Source of the DNA: Dehalococcoidia bacterium
GTDB lineage: Bacteria; Chloroflexota; Dehalococcoidia; Bin125
DNA: 64,000 nt
Assembly: GCA_022826965.1 (NCBI GenBank)
Contig: JAJDTU010000005.1
Coordinates: 248,001-312,000, forward strand
Direction of reading: 5' to 3'
Positions 43,136 to 51,656 of the stretch are shown piece by piece. The position numbers and the translations under genes are program-made. A model generated the notes under the pieces. The model was not told where the DNA came from and did not search any database. It was given only the letters and a program-made list of their open reading frames with translations. The first letter of the stretch is position 1, and every line of letters starts with the position of its first letter.

Positions 43136-44383
43136 ATGACCACCGATTCCCTTGACCCTGCCATTGCCCGACCTCAACTCGGCCCTCCGCTGCTCGATGG
43201 CTTACGAGTCGTTGAGCTTGCCGAGGAGGTCGCGGGCCCATTCGCCTCCAAGCTGTTGGCCGATGCCGGCGCCGAGACGCTCAAGATCGAGGCGCCCGAC
43301 GGAGACATGGCGCGTCGCATGGCGCCGTTCGCCGAGCCGTCGCCACATCGCGAGACCTCGACGACCTGGCTGGCATACAACACATCCAAGCAGAGCGTGG
43401 TGCTCGATCTGGACACCACGGCCGGTCGACGGGTGCTACAGGAGCTCGTCGCAGCCACCGACATACTCGTTACCGACCGCACACCAGCTCGGCTGGCCGC
43501 GCTCGATCTCAATCCCGACGATCTGCGCGAACGCTATCCGAGGCTGATCGTTGCCGCGGTCACGCCGTTCGGCCTGGTCGGCAGCGCGGCGGGGTGGCCG
43601 TCAACCGCGCTCACGCGAGCGCACGCCTCGGGCTCGGCCGCCGGAGTGAGGCGCAACCTCGGAGCGAACACTGGAGCTCCCCTGATGGCCGGAGCCAAGG
43701 TGCATGAGGCCGACGGCGGCACCGCCCTCGCCCTCGCCATCTGGGCCGCGCTGATCGCCCGCGAGCGCTACGGCCACGGACAGATCGTCGATGTCGCCTC
43801 GACCGACGCCATGATGAACATGGACCGCGTCGATATCTCGATCGCGCACAACGACGGCGGACCGCCGCCGCGGCCACCGACCAAGGGCGGCAGCGCCTTT
43901 GGCGGTCGCCTCGAGTGCTCGGACGGTCACCTCATCGCCGTCACCCCCCAATCGCATCAGTGGGCCGGACTGATCACAGCCATGGGGGACCCAGCCTGGG
44001 CGTTCGACGCAGACGGCAACCTGATTGATCGAATGCAACTCGGCGAAGAGGCCAGCGACGCGATCGAGGAGTGGGCTCGCGCTCGAACGCGCGACGAGGT
44101 CTTCCGTGCGCTGCAATCCAACAGCGCGCCGGCCGGACCCGTGATGCGTCCATCCGAGGTCATGAACTCGGAACAGGAACGCGTGCGCGGTTTCTTCGAC
44201 GTGCTCGACCACCCGGTCGCGCCGAGCAGCCGCTATCCGCAGTTCGCCGCCCAATGGACCGGATCGGAACGCGCCCCGCGTTCGTCGGCCCCGCTATTGG
44301 GATCGTCGAGCGCCGACGTCACGCGACCGCATCTCTCACCCTGGACGCCCGCACAAGCCCGACGAGCCGGAGTCATCGGATGA
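43136..44383 (+). CDS. CaiB/BaiF CoA-transferase, array member C
   Basis: 415 residues. 'LDGLRVVELAEEVAGPFASK', 'AGAETLKIEAPDGDMARRMA', and the classical catalytic Asp at position 224 ('GQIVDVASTDAMMN'). Two starts are possible: ATG 43136 (chosen, 48 bp from the divergent gene) or ATG 43100, which would add 12 residues. Neither has a good ribosome-binding site. The stop overlaps the start of array member D (ATGA). It is the only array member with the Asp. Confidence 0.88.
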   Translation: MTTDSLDPAIARPQLGPPLLDGLRVVELAEEVAGPFASKLLADAGAETLKIEAPDGDMARRMAPFAEPSPHRETSTTWLAYNTSKQSVVLDLDTTAGRRVLQELVAATDILVTDRTPARLAALDLNPDDLRERYPRLIVAAVTPFGLVGSAAGWPSTALTRAHASGSAAGVRRNLGANTGAPLMAGAKVHEADGGTALALAIWAALIARERYGHGQIVDVASTDAMMNMDRVDISIAHNDGGPPPRPPTKGGSAFGGRLECSDGHLIAVTPQSHQWAGLITAMGDPAWAFDADGNLIDRMQLGEEASDAIEEWARARTRDEVFRALQSNSAPAGPVMRPSEVMNSEQERVRGFFDVLDHPVAPSSRYPQFAAQWTGSERAPRSSAPLLGSSSADVTRPHLSPWTPAQARRAGVIG

Positions 44384-45708
44384 CCACAACGACAAACGGA
44401 CAGAGCCAGCAGAACGGTCAGAACGGACATCACGGTCGCTTGCGCGCCGCAACTCGATCAGGACCGCTCTCGGGCAAGCGCATCATCGACTTCACCTGGG
44501 CCTGGGCCGGACCGTACGGCGCGATGCAGCTCGCGCTGCTCGGCGCCGAGCTGATCAAGATCGAATCCATAACGCGGATCGATCACTCGCGACAGCGCTC
44601 CCTCGCCATGGGCTCATTCAAGGGCGGCGTCAACCAGGCCCCGATGTTCAACGAAGTCAACCTGAACAAGTACTCGATCCAGCTCAATCTCAAGCTGGAA
44701 GGCGCGAAGCAGGTCATCCGAGACCTCGCCCGCACCGCCGACGGCGCGATCGACAACTTCCGCCCGGGCATCCTCGAGAAACTCGGGCTCGGCTACGACG
44801 ACCTGCGCAAGGAGAATCCTGAGATCGTCATGCTCTCCGCCTCGGCCCTTGGGGCGACGGGACCTGAGCGCAACTACACCGGATACGCCCCGACCTTCGC
44901 CGCGATGAGCGGGCTCTCCTACCTCACCGGCGAACCGCAGGAACCGCCCGTCATGATGGGCGGCTCCATCGATCTCCGTGCCGGCACCGCCGCCGCCATG
45001 GCGATGCTCGCCGGATTCCACTACCGCGAGCGAACCGGCCGGGGTCAGTTCATCGACGCGTCGTCCTCCGAAGCGATCGGGATGCACATCGCCGAGGAGT
45101 TCCTGCACGTCGATTTGCTCGGCAGCGACGGCGATCGGCTGGGCAACGGACATCGCGCCTACGCGCCGCACGATGTCTTCCGCTGCGCCTCGATGCGCGC
45201 GCCCGAGGCCTACACCGACGACCACAAGGGCGCGAAATCGGGATGGATCGCGATCGCTTGTCGCAACGATCAAGAGTGGAATTCGTTGTGCGAATGCAGC
45301 GGCCTCGACCACCTGCGCGAAGACCCAAGATTCCGCACGGGGCTCAAGCGCTGGAAACACCGCGATGAACTGAAGCCGATGATCGAAGCCTGGACCTCCG
45401 AACAATCCGCGGTGGAGACTGCGGAGACTCTGCGCGCCGCCGGCGTTCCAGCGGCCGCGTCGGTCTGGGGCAGCGACATCCACCACTCCGAGAACTTTCA
45501 GTCACGCGGCGGCGCCGTCAGCGTCCGACCGCCGGAGACCGCGTTGCGGCACGTTCTGCCGCCGCCCTGGAAGCTGTCGGCGACGCCGGCCGAGATCGTC
45601 TCGCCCGCGCCAAGGCTGGGCGAGGACACGGACTACGTGCTCAGCCGCATGCTGGGATACGACCAGGACAAGATCGACGCCCTCGCGCGAGAGGGCGCGC
45701 TCGAATAA
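44380..45708 (+). CDS. CaiB/BaiF CoA-transferase, array member D
   Basis: 442 residues. A disordered Gln/Asn-rich N-terminus ('TTTTNGQSQQNGQNGHHG') precedes 'LSGKRIIDFTWAWAGPYGAM' and 'LGAELIKIESITRIDHSRQR'. Glu231 stands at the catalytic Asp position ('GQFIDASSSEAIGMH'). The ATG overlaps the stop of member C. C and D differ at this key residue, so a heteromer with one Asp subunit and one Glu subunit is plausible, as an inference. Confidence 0.9.
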   Translation: MTTTTNGQSQQNGQNGHHGRLRAATRSGPLSGKRIIDFTWAWAGPYGAMQLALLGAELIKIESITRIDHSRQRSLAMGSFKGGVNQAPMFNEVNLNKYSIQLNLKLEGAKQVIRDLARTADGAIDNFRPGILEKLGLGYDDLRKENPEIVMLSASALGATGPERNYTGYAPTFAAMSGLSYLTGEPQEPPVMMGGSIDLRAGTAAAMAMLAGFHYRERTGRGQFIDASSSEAIGMHIAEEFLHVDLLGSDGDRLGNGHRAYAPHDVFRCASMRAPEAYTDDHKGAKSGWIAIACRNDQEWNSLCECSGLDHLREDPRFRTGLKRWKHRDELKPMIEAWTSEQSAVETAETLRAAGVPAAASVWGSDIHHSENFQSRGGAVSVRPPETALRHVLPPPWKLSATPAEIVSPAPRLGEDTDYVLSRMLGYDQDKIDALAREGALE

Positions 45709-45752
45709 CCTATACGGGCGGCCACGAGAGCAAGCCAGTGGAGGGGAAGACC

Positions 45753-46073
45753 ATGCGAGAGGCATTGCGAGCAATCATCAAGCCGATGGCGCGAATCTCG
45801 CTGGCCGCCGCCCTCGCATTGATCGCGATCGCCGCGATCCAACCCGTGTTCTCAGACGGCGGCGACCTCCTCGCGGCCGACGCGGCGCCCGTCCAGGCCG
45901 AACTCAGCCTGCCCCAGCAGGCCGAGCCCGACGAAGGCGGCACCGGCGTCAACAACTTCGACCGCGAGGAATGGTACGAATTCTCCATCCTGCTCGCCCC
46001 GTTCATCGTGCTCGTCACCTTCATCCTGATCCTGATGTTCGCCTGGGATCGCTCAACCGGCAACGAGGATTAG
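45753..46073 (+). CDS. small two-helix membrane protein
   Basis: 106 residues, unrecognised. An N-terminal hydrophobic segment at about residues 13-33 ('ISLAAALALIAIAAIQPVF') may be a signal peptide or anchor. A linker with acidic 'DEGGTGVNNFDREEWYEF' follows. The C-terminal helix is 'SILLAPFIVLVTFILILMFA' with a short tail. The ATG at 45753 has GGAGGGG at 45740-45746. It lies 16 bp before the CinA/PncC gene. No function can be assigned. Confidence 0.6.
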   Translation: MREALRAIIKPMARISLAAALALIAIAAIQPVFSDGGDLLAADAAPVQAELSLPQQAEPDEGGTGVNNFDREEWYEFSILLAPFIVLVTFILILMFAWDRSTGNED

Positions 46074-46089
46074 GGGAGAGTCGAGCAAG

Positions 46090-46593
46090 GTGGCCGAACC
46101 GATCGCGCAGCGATTGATCGACACGCTCTCGGAACGAGAACTCACGCTCGCGACCGCCGAGACCGACACCGGCGGCCTGATCGGTCACTGGATCACCGAC
46201 ATTCCCGGCTGTTCGAAAGTCTGGATCGGCGGCGCGTCGCCCTACCACAACTATCCAAAGATCGACCTCATCGGCGTCTCGCGAGACCTCTTGCGCGAGC
46301 ACGGCTCCGTTTCCGAGGAGGCGGCGGTCGCCATGGCCCGCGGCGTCAGAGACACGCTGAATGCCGACATCGGCATCGCCGAAACCGGCATCACCGGTCC
46401 AACCGGGGGCTCAGACTCGCGCCCGGTCGGCACCGTCTGGATCGCTTGCGTCGGACCGGGCGATCGAGTCCACGCCGAGCGCCAGGTCTGGGACTCCGAC
46501 CGCGAGGGCAACAAGCGCCTCACGGCGGAGCGTTGCGTCGAGTTGGTGCTCGAGGCAGCCCAGGCCCAAGACCAGGCCTCGAGCGGCGCCTGA
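46090..46593 (+). CDS. CinA C-terminal domain / PncC-like protein
   Basis: 167 residues, the size of stand-alone PncC, which deamidates nicotinamide mononucleotide. 'GGASPYHNYPKIDLIGVSRD', 'SVSEEAAVAMARGVRDTLNA', 'ETGITGPTGGSD' and 'PVGTVWIACVGPGDR' follow the family. The active-site 'AESCTGG' reads 'AETDTGGLIG', with Ser replaced by Thr and Cys by Asp. Activity is therefore uncertain. The start is GTG at 46090. NAD salvage genes pncA and pncB also occur in this window. Confidence 0.8.
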   Translation: MAEPIAQRLIDTLSERELTLATAETDTGGLIGHWITDIPGCSKVWIGGASPYHNYPKIDLIGVSRDLLREHGSVSEEAAVAMARGVRDTLNADIGIAETGITGPTGGSDSRPVGTVWIACVGPGDRVHAERQVWDSDREGNKRLTAERCVELVLEAAQAQDQASSGA

Positions 46594-46609
46594 ACCCGCT
46601 GAACATACT

Positions 46610-47404
46610 GTGCCCTATCTCCGCTGCAACGAGATCGATCTCTACTACGAAGCGCACGGCGATCCGAGCGCGCCCCCGTTGATCCTCGCGCACGGAGCAG
46701 GCGGCAACCATCTCGTCTGGTGGCGCAACGTCCCGGTCTTCAGCGAGCACTACTACACCATCACCTTCGATCACCGCGCCTTCGGACTCAGCCGCGATGT
46801 CCCCGGCGGTCCGGGTCGTCGAGCCTTCCCCCACGATCTGCACGCGCTCCTGGAGCATCTGAAGATCGAGCGGTTCGCGATGATCGCTCACTCGATGGGC
46901 GGCCGGACGGCGACCCCATTCGCGCTGATCTTCCCGGGACGCATCGAAGCGCTGATCCTCTCCGGCACGCTGGCCGGAGCGGTTAACGACGAAGTCCGCG
47001 AGATCCAGGCCGCGCACTACAAGACCGTCGCGGGCCAGACCCTGCGCCAGCGCGCGTTGGCGCCGTCAACCGAGCAAAACGACCCGCAACTCACCTGGCT
47101 CTATCGGCGAATGAACGGTTGGAACCCCAGGCGGCCGTCAACGTTTCTCGCACCGACTCCGGGTCTCGCTACCTGGCGCGGATCGTCAATGCCACTGCTG
47201 CGCCAATTCGCTATGCCAATGCTGTACATCGTCGGCGAACACGATCGCATCATTCCCTGGCGGGCGATGGAAGCCTCGCATCGCGCCATGGACGGTTCGG
47301 AATTCGTCGTGGTGCCCGAGGCCGGGCACTCGCTCTACCTCGAACAACCGCAACGCTTCAACGAGGCCGTTGTCGACTTCCTCGACCGGCGCTGGAAGCA
47401 CTAG
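46610..47404 (+). CDS. alpha/beta hydrolase
   Basis: 264 residues, esterase or lactonase type. Oxyanion region 'PPLILAHGAGGNHLVWW', nucleophile elbow 'MIAHSMGGRTATPFAL', acid in 'IVGEHDRIIPWRAM' and histidine in 'PEAGHSLYLEQPQRFNEAVV' give an intact Ser-Asp-His triad. The start is GTG at 46610, 16 bp after the CinA stop; the frame extends upstream without family sequence. A role such as hydrolysing an ester to feed the glcDEF oxidase genes next door is possible but not shown. Confidence 0.85.
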   Translation: MPYLRCNEIDLYYEAHGDPSAPPLILAHGAGGNHLVWWRNVPVFSEHYYTITFDHRAFGLSRDVPGGPGRRAFPHDLHALLEHLKIERFAMIAHSMGGRTATPFALIFPGRIEALILSGTLAGAVNDEVREIQAAHYKTVAGQTLRQRALAPSTEQNDPQLTWLYRRMNGWNPRRPSTFLAPTPGLATWRGSSMPLLRQFAMPMLYIVGEHDRIIPWRAMEASHRAMDGSEFVVVPEAGHSLYLEQPQRFNEAVVDFLDRRWKH

Positions 47405-47418
47405 TCAGCACTAGTCAG
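47399..47418 (+). repeat. tandem 10-bp duplication at a stop codon
   Basis: CACTAGTCAG occurs twice in direct tandem (47399-47408 and 47409-47418), spanning the stop codon of the hydrolase gene. Probably a small replication-slippage duplication that leaves the protein end unchanged. Confidence 0.8.
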
Positions 47419-47435
47419 CCCACTATCATCGAACC

Positions 47436-48890
47436 ATGAAGACCCCAACCCCGATGGTCCAGGACTTGATCGACGCGATCGGCGAGCAGGCGGTCGTCTG
47501 GCACGACGACGACCTGCTCGTCTACGAGTACGACGGAACGATTGACCGCGGCAACCCGGACGTAATCGCGTTGCCTGCAAACACCGACGATGTCGTCAAC
47601 CTGATCAAGATCGCCAACAGGTACGACGCGCCCGTTACGCCCCGAGGCGCCGGCACCGGCCTGAGCGGTGGCGCGCTCGCCGTCAAGGGTGGCGTGATCA
47701 TCGGCATGAACCGGATGCGAAACATCCTCCACGTCGACCCCGAGAACAAGACGGCGCTGGTTCAGCCGGGCGTCGTCAACCTCGACCTCGGCGCCGAAGC
47801 CGAACGTCACGGACTCGCGTACGCGCCCGACCCCAGCTCGCAACGCGCCTGCACCATCGGCGGCAACGTCGCCGAAAACGCCGGCGGACCGCACACGCTC
47901 GCCTGGGGCACCACGACCAACCACGTGCTGGCCCTGGAACTGGTGACTGCCGACGGCGAGGTCCAGTGGATCGGTCACGAGACCCGAGACGAACCGGGCT
48001 ACGACCTCGTCGGCTGCGTAGTCGGCTCCGAAGGCACCGTCGGTATCGTCACGCAGGTGCTGGTCCGGTTAGTGCCGCGACCGACCGCCGTGCGCACGAT
48101 GCTCGCCGTCTACGACAGCGTCCGCCAGGCGTCGAACGCGGTCTCAGCCGTGGTCGCTTCGGGCATCGTGCCCGCGGCCCTCGAAATGATTGACAAGATG
48201 ACGATCGCCGCGGTCGAACCGGTGCTCAACACCGGATTCCCGCTCGACGCCGAGGCCGTGTTGCTGGTCGAGGTAGACGGACCCGAATCTCAGGTCGAGG
48301 CAGAGGGCGCGCGCGTCGAAGGCATCCTCAACCGCTTCGAGCCACGCGAGGTCCGCTCGGCCACCGACCCCGAGGAACGCGAACATCTCTGGGCAGGCCG
48401 CAAAGGCGCGATCGGCGCGCTCGGACAGATCATGCCCAACTACTACCTGCTCGACGGCGTCGTCCCTCGGACAAAACTGCCCGACGTGCTTGACGGCGTC
48501 TACGAGATTGCCGAACGCTACCGTCTGCCGGTAGCCAACATGTTCCACGCCGGCGACGGCAATCTCCATCCCTGCCTCCTCTTCGACGAGCTCGAGCCCG
48601 GAGCGACGGAGCGTGTGCTCGACGCCGGCGGCGAGATCATGCGTCTCTGCGTCGACGCCGGTGGCGCGATCACTGGTGAACACGGCGTCGGTCTGGAAAA
48701 GCGCGACTACCTCCCCTGGATCTTCACTGAAGCCGACATGGACACGATGAAGTCGCTGCGAGCCGCCTTCGGGCCAACCGAGAACTTTAACCCCTGCAAG
48801 ATCTTCCCCAAGGGCCACGGTTGCGGCGAGGCCGGTCACCAGCACGCGCAGCACCAGATCGCCAAGTTTGGCCCCAAGGCGTTCGTATGA
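47436..48890 (+). CDS. glcD: glycolate oxidase FAD-linked subunit GlcD
   Basis: 484 residues. FAD-binding PCMH domain with 'VTPRGAGTGLSGGALAVKGG' and 'ACTIGGNVAENAGGPHTLAW', then the FAD-oxidase C-terminal domain with 'YRLPVANMFHAGDGNLHPCL' and 'GGAITGEHGVGLEKRDYL'. Oxidises glycolate, D-lactate or another 2-hydroxy acid and passes electrons through GlcE/GlcF to quinones. First gene of a glcD-glcE-glcF set. The ATG at 47436 gives the expected N-terminus. Confidence 0.92.
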   Translation: MKTPTPMVQDLIDAIGEQAVVWHDDDLLVYEYDGTIDRGNPDVIALPANTDDVVNLIKIANRYDAPVTPRGAGTGLSGGALAVKGGVIIGMNRMRNILHVDPENKTALVQPGVVNLDLGAEAERHGLAYAPDPSSQRACTIGGNVAENAGGPHTLAWGTTTNHVLALELVTADGEVQWIGHETRDEPGYDLVGCVVGSEGTVGIVTQVLVRLVPRPTAVRTMLAVYDSVRQASNAVSAVVASGIVPAALEMIDKMTIAAVEPVLNTGFPLDAEAVLLVEVDGPESQVEAEGARVEGILNRFEPREVRSATDPEEREHLWAGRKGAIGALGQIMPNYYLLDGVVPRTKLPDVLDGVYEIAERYRLPVANMFHAGDGNLHPCLLFDELEPGATERVLDAGGEIMRLCVDAGGAITGEHGVGLEKRDYLPWIFTEADMDTMKSLRAAFGPTENFNPCKIFPKGHGCGEAGHQHAQHQIAKFGPKAFV

Positions 48891-48917
48891 GCCACCGCTC
48901 GAGGCCGGAAATCCGCG

Positions 48918-50231
48918 ATGGCGGACGCTGAGGCCGCTGGCGCCTCAGAGATCGAGACTCTCTTCGACGACGTCGACACCGACACCGCTCGGCTCCAACG
49001 TTACGAAGTCGACCGGCGCACTCCGCGGGCTGCGATCAGGGCTGACACGATCGCCCACGTCGAGGACGTGCAGACCCAGGCGATGAGTCAAGACCTCGCC
49101 GTCGTTCCGGTCGGCGGTCGGACCATGCTCGACCTGGGCATGCCGCCGAACCGATACGATCTCGCGCTCGACCTGACGGGCCTCAATCGAGTGGTCGAGT
49201 ACGAGCCCGACGACTTCACGATCACCGTCGAAGCTGGCATGACGCTTGCCGATCTGCAACGACTGCTCGCCGTAAACGGGCAGTTTCTGCCGCTCGATCA
49301 TCCGCGATTCGAGCGCGCCACGCTCGGCGGAATCTGCGCCGTGGGCCGAGGCGGGCTCCGCAGAAACTCGTTCGGCGGTCCCCGCGACTGGCTCATCGGG
49401 ATGCGGATGGTCAAGGCCGACGGTACGCCAGTGAAGGGCGGCGGACGCGTCGTCAAGAACGTGAGCGGCTACGACCTGCCCAAGCTCTTCGCCGGCTCAC
49501 TGGGCACGCTCGGGATCATCGTTGAACTCACCTTCAAGCTCCGTCCGCACCCAGCCAGCGACCAGATCGTCGCGCTCAACGCACCCTCGTTCGAAGCCGC
49601 GCTAGGCGCGGCGCACGCAGCCGCGCAGGCCGCGCCGTTCCTCAATGGTTGCGTCGTCCTGTCTCCCGACGCAGCTGCCGACGCCCGAGGCCTGGGCGCC
49701 AAAATCCTGCACGACCAGCCATCCCTGCTGCTGCGCGCCAACGGCCTGGAGTCCGCCGCCTCCGAGGTGCTGTCCCAGGCACTCGCCGCAGTGCGCCAGA
49801 GCGGACTCGACGGCCCCGAGCGGACCACGAGCGCGATCGTCGAAACCTGGCAGGCGGTCGCCGACCTCGAACTGCAGACCGACAATCGCCACGTGAGACT
49901 GCGAGTCGGTCTTCCGCCGGGCAATCTCGGCAACGCGCAACAGATCCTTAGCCAACAGTTGCCGGAAGCTTCATCCTGGATTGCGGCCGCGGACTCTGGG
50001 TTGATGTTTCTCGAGATTCCCTCGATTGACGCCGAGACCATCGACCGCTTGCGCCGACAACTCGGACCGCTGCAGGCTCGGCTGACCGTCGAGACCGCTC
50101 CGACCGAACTCAAGGAGACCATCAACGTCTGGGGCCCTGCCGGACCGGGCGCACGACTGATGCACAACATCAAGCGCGAATTCGATCCGCAGTCGCTGCT
50201 CAATCCCGGCCGCTACGTGGACGGAATCTAA
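48918..50231 (+). CDS. glcE: glycolate oxidase subunit GlcE-like, FAD-binding
   Basis: 437 residues. A second FAD/PCMH-type subunit: 'LAVVPVGGRTMLDLGMPPNR', 'DFTITVEAGMTLADLQRLLA', 'RFERATLGGICAVGRGGLRR' and 'GGRVVKNVSGYDLPKLFAGS' are typical of GlcE. The C-terminal part ends 'LMHNIKREFDPQSLLNPGRY', as in the family. Lies between glcD (27 bp upstream) and glcF (9 bp downstream). Slightly longer than E. coli GlcE (about 350 residues). Confidence 0.88.
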   Translation: MADAEAAGASEIETLFDDVDTDTARLQRYEVDRRTPRAAIRADTIAHVEDVQTQAMSQDLAVVPVGGRTMLDLGMPPNRYDLALDLTGLNRVVEYEPDDFTITVEAGMTLADLQRLLAVNGQFLPLDHPRFERATLGGICAVGRGGLRRNSFGGPRDWLIGMRMVKADGTPVKGGGRVVKNVSGYDLPKLFAGSLGTLGIIVELTFKLRPHPASDQIVALNAPSFEAALGAAHAAAQAAPFLNGCVVLSPDAAADARGLGAKILHDQPSLLLRANGLESAASEVLSQALAAVRQSGLDGPERTTSAIVETWQAVADLELQTDNRHVRLRVGLPPGNLGNAQQILSQQLPEASSWIAAADSGLMFLEIPSIDAETIDRLRRQLGPLQARLTVETAPTELKETINVWGPAGPGARLMHNIKREFDPQSLLNPGRYVDGI

Positions 50232-50240
50232 GCTGCATCC

Positions 50241-51599
50241 ATGAGCATCGCGTCTCCACCGCCGCCAAGCGAAACGATCTGGCTCACGGAAGATCGCCCT
50301 GACGCCGCCGAACTCGGTCTCTGCGTTCACTGCGGCTTCTGCCTCAACGCCTGTCCGACCTACCACGACCTCGGCGTCGAGACCGACTCTCCCCGAGGTC
50401 GAATCGCGCTGATGCGCGGCCTCGACAGCGGCAGGATCGAGTGGTCGCCGAGAGTCCAACAGCACTTCGACCAATGCCTGCAATGTCGAGCATGCGAGAC
50501 CGCATGTCCCTCCAAGGTCCCCTATGGACGCCTGATGGAAGCCACCCGAGCCGAAGCGTTCGCTCACGACAAGTGGCCTCGACGCCAGCGGATCATCTGG
50601 AGACTGATCATGCGCGGGCTGTTTCCCTACCCGCGACGCATGCGTCTGGCCGGATACGGTCTGATGCTCTACCAGCGCACCGGACTGCAGGCGGTTGTCC
50701 GCCGAACCGGACTCCTGCGACGATTCGCGCCGAGACTCGCCGACATCGACGAACTCTCGCCCGTCGCCGATAAACCGTTCTACGCCACCAACGAAGCCGG
50801 GAACGTCAGGCCGACACACCCGGTCAGGGGCCGCGCCGCCCTGGTCACCGGATGCATGATGCCCCTCGCCTATCCCGAGACGCATCGCGCGACCGTCAGG
50901 GTCTTCACGCGCAACGGCATCGCGGTCGATGCGCCTGACGCCCAGGTCTGCTGCGGTGCACTGCACGCCCACGGCGGCGACGTTGAGGCCGCCCGAGAGC
51001 TCGCGAAACGAAACATCGACGCGTTCACGCCCGAGTCCGACGATCTGCCCGACGCGATCCTGATCAACGCCGCCGGGTGCGGCTCACATCTCAAGGAGTA
51101 CGGTCACCTGCTGCGCAACGACCCCGACTACAAGGAACGCGCCGCCGCGTTCGCGGCCCGCGTCCGCGACGTGCACGAGTACCTCGTCGAGATCGGATTC
51201 GAGTCGCCCCACGGGCGAATCGAGCGAACCGTCACCTACCAGGACTCCTGCCACCTCTCGCACGCGCAGAACGTTCGCAGCGCGCCTCGAGAGGTCCTGC
51301 GCAGCATTCCCGGTCTGACGCTCAGCGAGATGCGCAAGCCCGACAAGTGCTGCGGATCGGCGGGCATCTACTCAGTCGTGCAGAGCGAGATCTCCCAGCG
51401 CGTGCTCGCGGAAAAAATGGAAGATGTCCTCGCCACAAACGCCGAGCAAGTATGCACCGCCAACCCCGGCTGCATGCTCCAGCTCGATGCCGGTATCGCC
51501 CGTTTCGACGACGAGCGCCGTATGATGCCACGCTCGACCCACGCGATCGAGTTGCTCGACGAGGCGTATCGCCTCGGAAATGAAGGCGAGTCCCGCTAA
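50241..51599 (+). CDS. glcF: glycolate oxidase iron-sulfur subunit GlcF
   Basis: 452 residues. Two 4Fe-4S motifs: Cys28/31/34/38 ('CVHCGFCLNACPTY') and Cys79/82/85/89 ('CLQCRACETACPSKVPYG'). Two C-terminal CCG motifs follow ('VCCGALHAHGGD' and 'KCCGSAGIYSVVQ'), typical of the heterodisulfide-reductase-like domain. Transfers electrons from GlcD/GlcE to the respiratory chain. Ends the three-gene glc set; a metallo-hydrolase gene follows 57 bp downstream. Confidence 0.93.
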   Translation: MSIASPPPPSETIWLTEDRPDAAELGLCVHCGFCLNACPTYHDLGVETDSPRGRIALMRGLDSGRIEWSPRVQQHFDQCLQCRACETACPSKVPYGRLMEATRAEAFAHDKWPRRQRIIWRLIMRGLFPYPRRMRLAGYGLMLYQRTGLQAVVRRTGLLRRFAPRLADIDELSPVADKPFYATNEAGNVRPTHPVRGRAALVTGCMMPLAYPETHRATVRVFTRNGIAVDAPDAQVCCGALHAHGGDVEAARELAKRNIDAFTPESDDLPDAILINAAGCGSHLKEYGHLLRNDPDYKERAAAFAARVRDVHEYLVEIGFESPHGRIERTVTYQDSCHLSHAQNVRSAPREVLRSIPGLTLSEMRKPDKCCGSAGIYSVVQSEISQRVLAEKMEDVLATNAEQVCTANPGCMLQLDAGIARFDDERRMMPRSTHAIELLDEAYRLGNEGESR

Positions 51600-51656
51600 T
51601 CGGTTAGCCTCCCCAGCGCACACGGCATAAACGCTTGCACTAGAGAGGTGGCGACC

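Noticed and set aside
43601-44254. Minus-strand frame opposite CaiB/BaiF gene C
   Set aside because: Shadow of a genuine transferase gene, no family features.
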